Of a stretch of 64,000 bases of DNA, positions 1-9,731 are shown piece by piece. Origin of the DNA: Hydrogenophaga sp. GTDB taxonomy: Bacteria; Pseudomonadota; Gammaproteobacteria; Burkholderiales; Burkholderiaceae_C. The position numbers were made by a program, and so were the translations under genes. Numbering within the stretch: the stretch's first letter is position 1; the number at the start of each line of letters is the position of its first letter. Under the pieces are notes generated by a model. It did not search any database. It had not been told where the DNA came from and was given only the letters and a program-made list of their open reading frames with translations. The stretch lies in the NCBI RefSeq assembly GCF_011390835.1, contig NZ_JAABRQ010000014.1, positions 40,300 to 104,299 on the forward strand. Direction: 5' to 3'.

Positions 1-446
1 TAGGAATAGTTGGAGTTGATCAAGGGCACCAGGCCCGCTTTGCCTGCCTCACCAGCGATCAGATTGGCATAGGCCGCGTCCAGCGGAATCTGCTTTTTCA
101 TGTCGATCGCGATCGGATAGAGCGACGTGACGCGGTAGCAAGGCAAGCGCTTGTCGGCCGACACCCAGCTGATGTCGGAGACACCGCCAAGCATTGCGTC
201 GACACCTTCACTCCAGCCGTGCAAGGTAGAAGATGGAAAGATTTCCACCTTCACTCTGCCAGCCGTTTTGGTGTTCACCAGATCGGCGAATTTCTTGAAG
301 CCCTGGTACCGGATGTCGACCTCGTTGACATAGGTCGACAAACGCAGGGTGGTGGTCTGCGCATGGGCGGCGGAAGCCAGTACGGCTGAAGCAGCCAGAG
401 CGAGTGAGGTGAGGCGCAGCAGCGTGCGAGCGTTTTTCTTGAACAT
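1..446 (-). CDS. TRAP transporter substrate-binding protein (DctP family), partial, runs off the left edge
   Basis: Minus-strand reading from ATG at 446: MFKKNARTLLRLTSLALAASAVLASAAHAQTTTLRLSTYVNEVDIRYQGFKKFADLVNTKTAGRVKVEIFPSSTL; signal peptide followed by DctP-like sequence. Confidence 0.75.
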   Translation of the reverse strand, partial: MFKKNARTLLRLTSLALAASAVLASAAHAQTTTLRLSTYVNEVDIRYQGFKKFADLVNTKTAGRVKVEIFPSSTLHGWSEGVDAMLGGVSDISWVSADKRLPCYRVTSLYPIAIDMKKQIPLDAAYANLIAGEAGKAGLVPLINSNYS

Positions 447-508
447 CGTGATTTCTCCTGTTGAATGAACCATGAACCATTGAAAGCGCCTTCTCCCGGC
501 GCACCAAA

Positions 509-1522
509 TCAACCCTGAGGACCCTTGAGGCCAAACGCCTCTGCATACCCAAACAACGCCACCGAGCCACCGGTGTGCAGGAAGACCACGTTGTCCGTGG
601 TTTTGAAGTGACCCTTGCGAATCAAATCAATCAGGCCTGCCATGCCCTTGCCGGAGTAAACCGGATCCAGCAGCAAACCTTCCGTGCGCGCCAACAGCTC
701 CACCGCCTCCTGCATGCCCGGTGTGGGTATGCCATAGCCAGCGCCCACGTAGTCGCAATTGGCCACCACCGACTCGCGTGCAACGGGCGCGCGCATGCGC
801 AGGTGCTCGGCCGTGCGGCAGGCCAGGTCGTAGACCATGGTCTCCTGTTTCTCTTTGGGCGCTCGCGTGCCAATGCCCAGCAATTTGATGTCGCTGTTGA
901 GGCCATGCAAGCCAGCCACCAGGCCCGCCTGCGTACCGGCACTGCCGGTCGCGTGCACCAGGTGATCGATCCTCAAACCCAGCGTGGCAGCCTGGCTGAC
1001 CAGCTCTGCGGCGGCGCTCACGTAGCCCAGCGCGCCCACCGGGTTGGAGCCACCACCAGGAATCACGTAAGGACGCGCACCGTCGGCCTTCAGGCGCTCG
1101 GCCAGCTGCTCCATTTCCTGCTGCATGTTGGTGCCGCCCGCTCGCCGCTCCACCGTGGCGCCGTGCAGGCGGTTGAGCAATACGTTGCCGTTGTCCGTGT
1201 AGTCCGGGTCGGTGCTGCCGGTGCGGTCTTCCAGCAGGATGTGGCACTTCATGCCCAGCTTGGCCGCCGCCGCTGCCGTCTGGCGCGCGTGATTGGACTG
1301 GGTCGCCCCTTGCGTGATCACCACGTCGGCGCGCGCCGCGATGGCCTCGGCCATCAGGTACTCCAGCTTGCGTGTCTTGTTGCCCCCGCTGGACAACCCC
1401 GTGCAGTCATCGCGCTTGACCCACAGCCGAGGCCCGCCCAGCACAGCCGTGAGGTTCGCCATGGGCTCCAGCGGCGTCGGAAAGTGCCCCAGCTGAATTC
1501 GGGGAAAGAGAGACAGATCCAT
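509..1522 (-). CDS. dcyD: D-cysteine desulfhydrase / ACC-deaminase-like PLP enzyme
   Basis: [63 protein letters not shown] lysine motif GGNKTRKLE. Confidence 0.85.
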   Translation of the reverse strand: MDLSLFPRIQLGHFPTPLEPMANLTAVLGGPRLWVKRDDCTGLSSGGNKTRKLEYLMAEAIAARADVVITQGATQSNHARQTAAAAAKLGMKCHILLEDRTGSTDPDYTDNGNVLLNRLHGATVERRAGGTNMQQEMEQLAERLKADGARPYVIPGGGSNPVGALGYVSAAAELVSQAATLGLRIDHLVHATGSAGTQAGLVAGLHGLNSDIKLLGIGTRAPKEKQETMVYDLACRTAEHLRMRAPVARESVVANCDYVGAGYGIPTPGMQEAVELLARTEGLLLDPVYSGKGMAGLIDLIRKGHFKTTDNVVFLHTGGSVALFGYAEAFGLKGPQG

Positions 1523-1803
1523 GAAAGACTTCGATTTTTTGCTTGATTGCCTGCACGATGACCTGAAATAACCTCGGTGTCCAGCGGGTTTGCCACGATG
1601 TATTTTTCGTTTTCTGCATACTGAGGAAGACATTGACTTTGTTATCAAGCAGCTTCCATGCCCACAAGAACCGCGAACACGGCACCGAACCAGTGCATGC
1701 GCTCTCACAACCTGAAAAGTCTGCTGAACGTGTGAATGCCCGCCCTGAAACCGGGCTAACTCAAGACCACAGGCTCGTTCGCGCTTTCTGATAGCGTGAC
1801 CTC

Positions 1804-3288
1804 ATGGCCCTCTCGCTCGACTTCCTCACCTTGCCGCTGCTGATCGCCGCAGCGCTGGTTTTCGTGAGCGTGCTGGCTGGGGTGTTCTCTGCGCGGGCAG
1901 GGTTTTCATTTCTACTGGTGTTTCTGGTGGCCGGCACGCTTGCCGGAGTGGATGGGCCGGGCGGGCTGGTCTTTGATGATTTCCGGCTCAGCTTTGTGGT
2001 GGGCAACGTGGCGCTGGCGGTGATCCTGCTGGACGGCGGGCTGCGCACCGACTTCACCACCTTTCGAACCGGGCTCAAGCCCTCGCTGCTGCTGGCCACG
2101 CTGGGCGTGCTGGTGAGCGCAGGCATCACGGGTGCAGCGGCCTGGTGGCTGCTGGACCTGAGCTGGCCGCTGGCACTTCTGCTGGGCGCCATCGTGGGCT
2201 CGACCGACGCGGCGGCCGTGTTTTCGCTGCTCAAGTCCTCGGGCGTGAAGCTCAACGAACGGGTGGCAGCGACGCTGGAAATCGAGTCGGGCATGAACGA
2301 TCCCATGGCGGTTTACCTCACGCTGACTTTCATCGGCGTGGCGCTGGTGGCCACGACCGCACCAGCAGCGGGCGCCGGGCTGGATGCGGCTCAGGTGGTG
2401 CGCAGCCTGCTGCTGCAATTCGGCTGGGGTGCGGCGCTGGGCGTGGCAAGCGGCTTTGCTCTGGCCGGGCTGCTCAAGCGCCTGGGACGGGGTGAGGACG
2501 GCGGTGGCGGCATTCGCGCACTGCTGGTGGTGTCGGCCGGGCTCACGGTGTTTGCGGGCACCACCTGGCTGGGCGGCTCGGGTTTTCTCGCGGTGTACGC
2601 CATGGGCGTGATCACCGGCAATCGCGCGCGGCGGCTGGTGCGATCGTCGCTGTCGGCCATGGACGGCTACGCCTGGCTGATGCAGGCGAGCATGTTCCTG
2701 TTGCTGGGCCTGCTGGTGACGCCGACCGATTTGTTGCGCACCATCTGGCCGGCGCTGGGGGTGTCGCTGGTGCTGATGCTGGTGGCGCGACCGATTTCCG
2801 TCTGGCTCTGCCTTGCGCCGCTGCGTTTTGACCGACGCGAGATGACCTTCATTGCCTGGGTGGGGCTGCGCGGCGCGGTGCCGATTGTGCTGGCGGTGTT
2901 TCCGGTGATGGCGGGCGTGCCGGGAGCGCAGATTTTTTTCAACGTGGCGTTTGTGGTGGTGCTGACTTCGTTGCTGCTGCAGGGTTCCACCATCGCCTGG
3001 AGCGCGCGCCGCCTGGGCGTGGTGCTACCCGACCCGGAAGACGAGGCACTGACCCGCGCGGTGTTTGGCGACTTTGTGCTCGATGCCTCGGTGCCGGTGG
3101 GCCAGCTGTGCGCATTTTACGGCCTGCCCACCCCACCCGAACCGGAGCAACCGGTTGGCGACTGGCTGACGCTCACGCTGCACCGCCCACCCGTGGTGGG
3201 CGACAGCGCGCAGCTTGGCCACGCCGAACTCAGCGTGCGCAGCATGGACGGCAAGCACATCCAGCAGGTGGGCATCCGGCTGGAGTGA
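1804..3288 (+). CDS. potassium/proton antiporter (NhaP2/CvrA-type CPA1)
   Basis: 494 aa, multi-TM, GSTDAAAVFSLLKSSG...LEIESGMNDPMAVYL motif, C-terminal cytosolic domain. Confidence 0.85.
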   Translation: MALSLDFLTLPLLIAAALVFVSVLAGVFSARAGFSFLLVFLVAGTLAGVDGPGGLVFDDFRLSFVVGNVALAVILLDGGLRTDFTTFRTGLKPSLLLATLGVLVSAGITGAAAWWLLDLSWPLALLLGAIVGSTDAAAVFSLLKSSGVKLNERVAATLEIESGMNDPMAVYLTLTFIGVALVATTAPAAGAGLDAAQVVRSLLLQFGWGAALGVASGFALAGLLKRLGRGEDGGGGIRALLVVSAGLTVFAGTTWLGGSGFLAVYAMGVITGNRARRLVRSSLSAMDGYAWLMQASMFLLLGLLVTPTDLLRTIWPALGVSLVLMLVARPISVWLCLAPLRFDRREMTFIAWVGLRGAVPIVLAVFPVMAGVPGAQIFFNVAFVVVLTSLLLQGSTIAWSARRLGVVLPDPEDEALTRAVFGDFVLDASVPVGQLCAFYGLPTPPEPEQPVGDWLTLTLHRPPVVGDSAQLGHAELSVRSMDGKHIQQVGIRLE

Positions 3289-3349
3289 GTCCACTCGCAG
3301 GCCAGCGCGCTTGATTTTTCGCAAGAGCAAGCTGGGGGCCTAGGTTACA

Positions 3350-3371
3350 TTAATAACCCATCGGTCATTAA
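3350..3371. promoter_or_regulatory. candidate TetR-family operator
   Basis: TTAATAACCCATCGGTCATTAA: 9-bp inverted arms with one mismatch, about 72 bp upstream of the TetR start. Confidence 0.6.
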
Positions 3372-3443
3372 AAACTGTTCACGCTGTTTTCACCTCGTTC
3401 GCACACAGCAAAGTCGTGCGAAAAGGCCCTATCCGCTTACGCC

Positions 3444-4199
3444 ATGCCCAACGCCCGTTCTGCGCCTGCCTCGCGCCCGCCCGCCCCACACGGGGCGAAG
3501 GCGCCGCAGCGACGTGAACGCCGCAAAGAGGCTCGCCCGGGTGAGCTCCTGGCAGCGGCGCTGGCGCTGTTCGTTGAAAAGGGCTTTGCCGCCACACGGG
3601 TGGAAGAGGTAGCGGCGCGAGCTGGCGTGTCCAAGGGTACTCTGTTCCTCTATTTCCCAAGCAAGGAAGAGCTGTTCAAGGCGCTGGTGCGCCACACCAT
3701 TTCGGGCCGCTTCACCGAGTGGAATGAAGAGCTCAATCATTTCACCGGCAGCAACGCCAGCCTGGTGCGTTACTGCATGCACTCCTGGTGGGAGCGCATC
3801 GGCATGACTGAGGCCGCAGGCATCAGCAAGCTGGTGATGAGCGAGGCTGGCACGTTTCCGCAGATCGCGGCCTTCTACCAGCAAGAGGTGATCGGCCCGG
3901 GCCACGACCTGCTCAAGCGGGTGTTGCAGCGCGGCGTGGATAGCGGCGAGTTCCGGCCCCTGAACATGGAGTACGCGGTCTACAGCCTGATCGCCCCCAT
4001 GATTTTCCTGCTGATGTGGCAGCACTCGCTGGCGCCCTGCTGCCCAGCCAACCAGCAGATCGAGCCAGTGAGCTTCATCGACAGCCAGCTGGATTTGCTG
4101 CTCGGTGGCATGCTCGCGCCGGGCTCAACGCCCTCCCCAGCGGCCAAGGTCCCTAGGAACACCGTCCCCAAGTCCAAGTCTCGGATCAAGACACCATGA
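3444..4199 (+). CDS. TetR/AcrR family transcriptional regulator
   Basis: LLAAALALFVEKGFAATRVEEVAARAGVSKGTLFLYFPSKEELFKALVR HTH; next to RND efflux genes. Confidence 0.9.
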   Translation: MPNARSAPASRPPAPHGAKAPQRRERRKEARPGELLAAALALFVEKGFAATRVEEVAARAGVSKGTLFLYFPSKEELFKALVRHTISGRFTEWNEELNHFTGSNASLVRYCMHSWWERIGMTEAAGISKLVMSEAGTFPQIAAFYQQEVIGPGHDLLKRVLQRGVDSGEFRPLNMEYAVYSLIAPMIFLLMWQHSLAPCCPANQQIEPVSFIDSQLDLLLGGMLAPGSTPSPAAKVPRNTVPKSKSRIKTP

Positions 4200-5377
4200 A
4201 CGCCCCGACACGCCGCACCGCCTGGATCAAATGGTTGCTGCTCGTCCTGCTGGTACTCGGCATCGCCCTGGGCGTGGCGCGGGCACTGCAAAAGCGCGCC
4301 GCGCAGGCCGCCGCAGCCAACGCGGCAGCTCAGGCCTTGCACACCGCCCCGGTGTTTCAGCTGCTGCCGCAGGACGTGATCACGGTACAGTCGCTGGCGC
4401 TGGACCAGACCGTGGCCTTCTCGGGCTCGTTGCGCGCGGTGCAGACCGCGATGATCAAGGCGCGTGTGGCTGGCGAACTGCAAGGGCTGAACAAGCGAGA
4501 AGGAGACACTGTGCGCGCAGGCGAGGTGGTCGCGCGCATCGACAGCACTGAAGCGCAGGCGCGGGTGCGTCAGGCCGAGCAGCAAGCCGCCGCGGCCCAG
4601 GCTCAGGTGGCAATTGCTCAGCGAGGTTTCGACAACAACCAGGCACTGGTCAAACAAGGCTTCATCTCAGCCACGGCGCTGGACACGGCCAGCGGCAACC
4701 TGGCCGCCGCGCAGGCCAACCACCAGGCGGCGCTGGCCGCGCTTGACATCGCCCGAAAATCGCTCGGCGACACGGTGCTGAAATCGCCTCTGGCCGGGGA
4801 GGTCGCGGCGCGAATGGTGCAGAACGGTGAGCGTGTGGGCGTGGATGCGCGGGTGCTGGAGGTAGTAGACCTCTCGGTATTCGAGATCGAAGCCGCACTG
4901 GCACCCGCCGATGCCGCTCGGGTGCAGACCGGGCAGGCAGCACGCCTGCTGGTGGAGGGCCTAAGCACGCCAGTGGAGGCCACCGTGGCGCGCATCAACC
5001 CCAGCGTACAGACGGGCAGCCGCAGCGTGCTGATCTACCTGCGCGTGCGAGCCGCAGCGGGCATGCGCCAGGGCCTGTTTGTGCAGGGCGCGATCGTGAC
5101 CGGAAGCCTCAATGCGCCGGCGGTGCCGCTGTCTTCGGTGCGCAACGACAAGCCCCAGCCTTACATCCAGGTGTTGCGCGATGGCGCCATTGCCCATGTG
5201 CCGGTGCCGCTGACGCGCCAGGCGCAGCACGATGGCGAGCCCATGGTGGTGATCGACGGCGTGAGCGCCGCGCCTGTGGGTGCCATCGTGTTGCGGGTTC
5301 AAGCCGGCTTGATCCGCGAGGGCACAGCCGTCACCCTGCTCGACGCGAGCGCGGCGGCTGTGAAGCCCGCGAACTGA
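4196..5377 (+). CDS. efflux RND transporter periplasmic adaptor subunit
   Basis: Biotinyl-lipoyl-like hairpin (VAGELQGLNKREGDTVRAGEVVARID), overlaps the tetR stop by 4 bp. Confidence 0.9.
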   Translation: MNAPTRRTAWIKWLLLVLLVLGIALGVARALQKRAAQAAAANAAAQALHTAPVFQLLPQDVITVQSLALDQTVAFSGSLRAVQTAMIKARVAGELQGLNKREGDTVRAGEVVARIDSTEAQARVRQAEQQAAAAQAQVAIAQRGFDNNQALVKQGFISATALDTASGNLAAAQANHQAALAALDIARKSLGDTVLKSPLAGEVAARMVQNGERVGVDARVLEVVDLSVFEIEAALAPADAARVQTGQAARLLVEGLSTPVEATVARINPSVQTGSRSVLIYLRVRAAAGMRQGLFVQGAIVTGSLNAPAVPLSSVRNDKPQPYIQVLRDGAIAHVPVPLTRQAQHDGEPMVVIDGVSAAPVGAIVLRVQAGLIREGTAVTLLDASAAAVKPAN

Positions 5378-5389
5378 GCGCCGCCCGCC

Positions 5390-8300
5390 ATGTGGTTCAC
5401 CCAGATCTCATTGCGCAACCCGGTCTTCGCGACCATGGTCATGCTCGCGCTGATGGTGCTGGGCGTGTTCTCCTATCAGCGGCTGCAGATCGACCAGTTC
5501 CCCAATATCGATTTCCCGGTAGTCGTAGTCACCACCGAGTACCCCGGCGCCTCGCCCGAGATCATCGAGTCGGAGGTAACGAAAAAGGTGGAGGAAGCGG
5601 TCAACGCCATCGCAGGCGTGAGCTCGATCAGCTCGCGCAGCTACGAGGGCCGCTCGGTGGTGATCATCGAGTTCCAGCTTTACGTGGATGGGCGCAAGGC
5701 GGCCGAGGACGTACGTGAAAAAGTCGCCATCCTGCGTCCAGCGTTCCGCGACGAGGTTAACGAGCCGCGGGTCTTGCGTTTCGACCCGGCGAGCCGCTCA
5801 GTATGGTCGGTGGCTGTGTTGCCGACCGAAGTCGATGGCAATTCGCCCTCAGCGGCTGAACTCACCACTTGGGCTGAGCAGACGCTCAAGAAGCGGCTGG
5901 AAAACGTGCGCGGCGTCGGCTCCGTGACGCTGGTGGGTGGTACGCGGCGTTCGGTCAACATCGACCTCGACCCCAGGGCTATGGAAGCACTGGGCGTAAA
6001 CGCCGAGCAGATCGCCAACGCGGTGCGCACCGAAAACCAGGACCAGCCGGTCGGTACGCTCAAGACGGCCAACCGTGAGCGCGTTGTCCAAATGCTCTCC
6101 CGCCTGCAGAACCCGCAAGACTTCGGCGCCATCATCGTGGCGCGCCGCGGCGGCAGTCCGGTGCGGCTGGACCAAGTGGCGCAGGTGAGCGATGGCACCG
6201 AAGAGGTGGAGAACCTCGCGCTCTACAACGGCCAGCGCACGCTGCTGCTGCAGGTACAAAAGGCACAAGACGAAAACACGATTGCGGTGGTCGATGGGCT
6301 GAACGTTGCCCTCACCTCGTTGAAAGCCGACCTGCCTCCGGGCGTGAAGCTGGAGCCGATCGCTGACGGCTCGCGCCCCATTCGCGTCTCGGTGAACAAC
6401 GTGCGCCAGACGCTGATCGAGGGTGCGGCGCTCACCGTGCTCATCGTTTTTCTGTTCCTGAACTCGTGGCGCTCCACCGTGATCACCGGCCTCACGCTAC
6501 CGATCGCGCTGGTGGGCACGTTTTTTTTCATGAACCTGTTTGGCTTCACCATCAATATGATCACGCTGATGGCGCTCACGCTTTCGGTGGGTTTGCTGAT
6601 CGATGACGCCATCGTGGTGCGCGAAAACATCGTGCGCCATGTGCAGATGGGCAAGACGCCGTACCAGGCGGCGATGGACGGCACGCAAGAAATTGGTCTG
6701 GCGGTGCTGGCGACCACTCTGTCGATCGTGGCGGTGTTCCTGCCCATCGGCTTCATGGGTGGCATCATCGGCAAGTTCTTCCACGAGTTCGGCATCACCA
6801 TGGTGGCGGCAGTGCTGATCTCCATGTTTGTCAGCTTCACGCTCGACCCGATGCTCTCCAGCATCTGGCACGACCCGGAAATTGAAAAGCAGGGAAAACA
6901 CACCGCACCGGCCAGCCTGTACGACAAGACAATTGGCCGCGTCACCGGCTGGTTTGACCGCGTGCAGGACGACCTGTCCGACACTTACCAGAGCGCGCTA
7001 CGCTGGTCGCTCAGACACAAGCTGATCACCTTGCTGCTGGCGCTCGCCACCTTCGTCGGCAGCCTGTTTTTGGTGCCACTGTTGGGTACCGAATTTGTGC
7101 CCAAGGCCGATTTCTCGGAAACCTCGATCAGCTTCAACACCCCTGTGGGCTCGTCGCTGCAGGCTACCGAAGCAAAGGCGCGGCAGGTAGAAGAGGTGCT
7201 GCGCGAGTTCCCGGAGGTGCAGTACACGCTGACCACCATCAACACCGGCAACGCTCAGGGCAGCATGTACGCCAGTATCTATGTGCGCCTGACTGATCGC
7301 AAGAAACGCACGCTCAGCGTGGACGCGATGTCGGCCAAGCTGCGCGAGCGCCTTCGCAGCATCCCTGGCATTAGCGTGACCCATGTCGGCCTGCTCGACG
7401 CGGTGGGTGGCAACAAGCAGGTGGAATTTTCACTGCAAGGTGACGACCTGGCCGAATTGGAGCGCCTGACCAACCAGGTGATGGAGCGCATCCGCCCGAT
7501 CGTGGGGCTGGTCGATCTGGACGCCAGCGTCAAGCCCGACAAGCCCACGGTGGACGTGCGGCTGCGGCGCGACATCGCGTCCGACGCCGGGCTCAACCCG
7601 GGCGCGGTGGCGAGCAACCTGCGCACCCTGGTAGCGGGGCAGACAGTGGGCAACTGGCGCGCGGCCGATGGCGAGAGCTACGATGTCAAGGTGCGGCTCG
7701 CGCCCGATCAGCGCGAGCGCACCAGCGATCTGGCGCAGCTGCCGCTGGTGGTGGGTGCCGCGCCCGACGGCTCGGCGCGGGTGGTTCGCCTCGCCCAGGT
7801 GGCCGAGGTGAGTGAAGGCACCGGGCCGAACCAGATCAACCGGCGCAACCTGAACCGCGAGGTGGCGATCAGCGCCAACGTGTTCGGCCGCTCCGCTGGC
7901 GAGGTCTCGGCAGCCATCCGGCAATCGCTCGACACCATGAGCTTCCCGCCCGGTTACCGCTACGAGTTCAGCGGCTCCACCAAGAACATGGCCGAGTCAT
8001 TCGGCTACGCGCTCTCGGCGCTGGCGCTGGCCGTGATATTCATCTACATGATCCTGGCCAGCCAGTTCCAGAGCTTCCTGCAGCCACTCGCGCTCATGAC
8101 CGCGCTGCCACTCACACTGATCGGCGTGGCCCTGGCGCTGCTGATGTTTGGTTCGACCATGAGCATGTTCTCGGTGATCGGCATCGTGCTGCTGATGGGG
8201 CTGGTGACCAAGAATGCGATTTTGCTGGTGGACTTTGCGATCCGCGCCCGCAACGGCCTGGATGGCGCTGCGCCACTCGACCGCGAAAGCGCGCTGCTGC

Positions 8301-8584
8301 TGGCGGCACGGGTACGGCTGAGACCCATTCTGATGACCACGCTGGCCATGGTGTTCGGCATGGTGCCGCTGGCCTTCGCCATCACCGAGGGCTCGGAACA
8401 GCGCGCTCCAATGGGCCAGGCGGTGATTGGCGGGGTGATCACCTCGTCGGTGCTGACGCTGGTGGTGGTGCCGGTGGTCTACTGCTACATGGACGACCTG
8501 GCCCATTGGTTGCGGCGGCTGTTCGGCGCCCGCCCGGCAAATCCCAGCCCGGCTGTCAGCGGTTCGGCGGGTGGTGCTCGCTAA
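5390..8584 (+). CDS. efflux RND transporter permease subunit (AcrB/MexB family)
   Basis: 1064 aa; MWFTQISLRNPVFATMVMLALMVLGVFSYQRLQIDQFPNIDFPVVVV; LSVGLLIDDAIVVREN. Confidence 0.95.
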   Translation: MWFTQISLRNPVFATMVMLALMVLGVFSYQRLQIDQFPNIDFPVVVVTTEYPGASPEIIESEVTKKVEEAVNAIAGVSSISSRSYEGRSVVIIEFQLYVDGRKAAEDVREKVAILRPAFRDEVNEPRVLRFDPASRSVWSVAVLPTEVDGNSPSAAELTTWAEQTLKKRLENVRGVGSVTLVGGTRRSVNIDLDPRAMEALGVNAEQIANAVRTENQDQPVGTLKTANRERVVQMLSRLQNPQDFGAIIVARRGGSPVRLDQVAQVSDGTEEVENLALYNGQRTLLLQVQKAQDENTIAVVDGLNVALTSLKADLPPGVKLEPIADGSRPIRVSVNNVRQTLIEGAALTVLIVFLFLNSWRSTVITGLTLPIALVGTFFFMNLFGFTINMITLMALTLSVGLLIDDAIVVRENIVRHVQMGKTPYQAAMDGTQEIGLAVLATTLSIVAVFLPIGFMGGIIGKFFHEFGITMVAAVLISMFVSFTLDPMLSSIWHDPEIEKQGKHTAPASLYDKTIGRVTGWFDRVQDDLSDTYQSALRWSLRHKLITLLLALATFVGSLFLVPLLGTEFVPKADFSETSISFNTPVGSSLQATEAKARQVEEVLREFPEVQYTLTTINTGNAQGSMYASIYVRLTDRKKRTLSVDAMSAKLRERLRSIPGISVTHVGLLDAVGGNKQVEFSLQGDDLAELERLTNQVMERIRPIVGLVDLDASVKPDKPTVDVRLRRDIASDAGLNPGAVASNLRTLVAGQTVGNWRAADGESYDVKVRLAPDQRERTSDLAQLPLVVGAAPDGSARVVRLAQVAEVSEGTGPNQINRRNLNREVAISANVFGRSAGEVSAAIRQSLDTMSFPPGYRYEFSGSTKNMAESFGYALSALALAVIFIYMILASQFQSFLQPLALMTALPLTLIGVALALLMFGSTMSMFSVIGIVLLMGLVTKNAILLVDFAIRARNGLDGAAPLDRESALLLAARVRLRPILMTTLAMVFGMVPLAFAITEGSEQRAPMGQAVIGGVITSSVLTLVVVPVVYCYMDDLAHWLRRLFGARPANPSPAVSGSAGGAR

Positions 8585-8626
8585 AATGGGTCAACCTGGT
8601 TTAAGATACCCCCTGGAGTATTAAAG

Positions 8627-9331
8627 ATGACATCCCCCACCCCAGTCGTGCCCGACGCCTTCGAGCAGGCGCGCTTCAATATGATCGAGCAGCAAATCCG
8701 CCCCTGGGAGGTGCTGGATGCCCGGGTGCTCACGCTGCTGGGCACCGTACGGCGGGAAGACTTCGTGCCGCCCGCGCACCGCGCCCTGGCGTTTGCCGAC
8801 ATGGAGCTGCCGCTGTCCCAGCCCGCCGTGGAAGGCCAAGTGATGCTGCCGCCTCGTGTCGAAGCCCGCTTACTGCAAGACCTGAACATTCAGCCGGGCG
8901 ACAAGGTGCTGGAAGTGGGTGCCGGCAGCGGCTACATGGCGGCTCTGCTCGCCCACATGGCGCAGCGTGTGGTCTCGGTGGAGATTGATGAGGCGCTGGC
9001 GCGCACCGCCCGCGCCAACCTGCAACGAGCCGGCATTACCAACGCTGACGTGCGCGTGGCCGATGCCACGGCGCAGAATTTTGCCGCCTGTGCCAATGAA
9101 GCACCGTGGGACGTGATTTTGCTCAGTGGCTCGGTGGCTGAGATCCCCCCTGCCCTGCTGGCGCTGCTCGCGCCCGACGGCCGACTCGCCGCCATCACGG
9201 GCCATGAGCCGGTGATGCGTGCCACCATCGTTACCCGCACAGGCGAAGCCTCGTTCACCACCGCCCAACCGTGGGACACCACGGCGCCGCGGCTGCGCCA
9301 CTTCCCCGAGCCGTCGCGCTTTCACTTCTGA
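8627..9331 (+). CDS. protein-L-isoaspartate O-methyltransferase family protein
   Basis: ARFNMIEQQIRPWEVLD...VLEVGAGSGYMAALLAHMAQRVVSVEID. Confidence 0.9.
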   Translation: MTSPTPVVPDAFEQARFNMIEQQIRPWEVLDARVLTLLGTVRREDFVPPAHRALAFADMELPLSQPAVEGQVMLPPRVEARLLQDLNIQPGDKVLEVGAGSGYMAALLAHMAQRVVSVEIDEALARTARANLQRAGITNADVRVADATAQNFAACANEAPWDVILLSGSVAEIPPALLALLAPDGRLAAITGHEPVMRATIVTRTGEASFTTAQPWDTTAPRLRHFPEPSRFHF

Positions 9332-9352
9332 CACTGTACAACCTGCACCACA

Positions 9353-9700
9353 ATGCAATCTATCCACCCCGCCCAGCTCGACGAGTGGCTTGAACAGGCC
9401 CGCCAGGCCGCACCCGGCAAAGCACCAGTGGTGCTGGACGTGCGTGAGCCCTGGGAGCTGCAGACCGCCTCGGTAAAACCTGACGGCTTCGAGCTGCTCG
9501 CCATGCCCATGCGCAGCGTGCCGGCTCGCTACCTCGAGCTCGACCGGCACCAGCCCATCGCCTGCCTGTGTCATCACGGCGCACGCAGCGCGCAGGTGGT
9601 GCACTTTCTCATGAACCAGGGGTTTGACCAGGTGGTCAACATCCACGGCGGCATCAACGCCTGGTCGCACGAACGCGATACGACCGTGCCGCGCTATTGA
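9353..9700 (+). CDS. rhodanese-like domain protein
   Basis: VVLDVREPWELQTA...IACLCHHGARSAQVVHFLMNQGFDQVVNIHGGINAW; active-site Cys loop CHHGARS. Confidence 0.9.
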   Translation: MQSIHPAQLDEWLEQARQAAPGKAPVVLDVREPWELQTASVKPDGFELLAMPMRSVPARYLELDRHQPIACLCHHGARSAQVVHFLMNQGFDQVVNIHGGINAWSHERDTTVPRY

Positions 9701-9731
9701 GGCCCTGAAGAAGCCGCTCCAAGGAAAGCCC

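Noticed and set aside
575-1546. 323-aa plus-strand ORF antisense to dcyD
   Set aside because: Shadow of a well-supported PLP enzyme gene.
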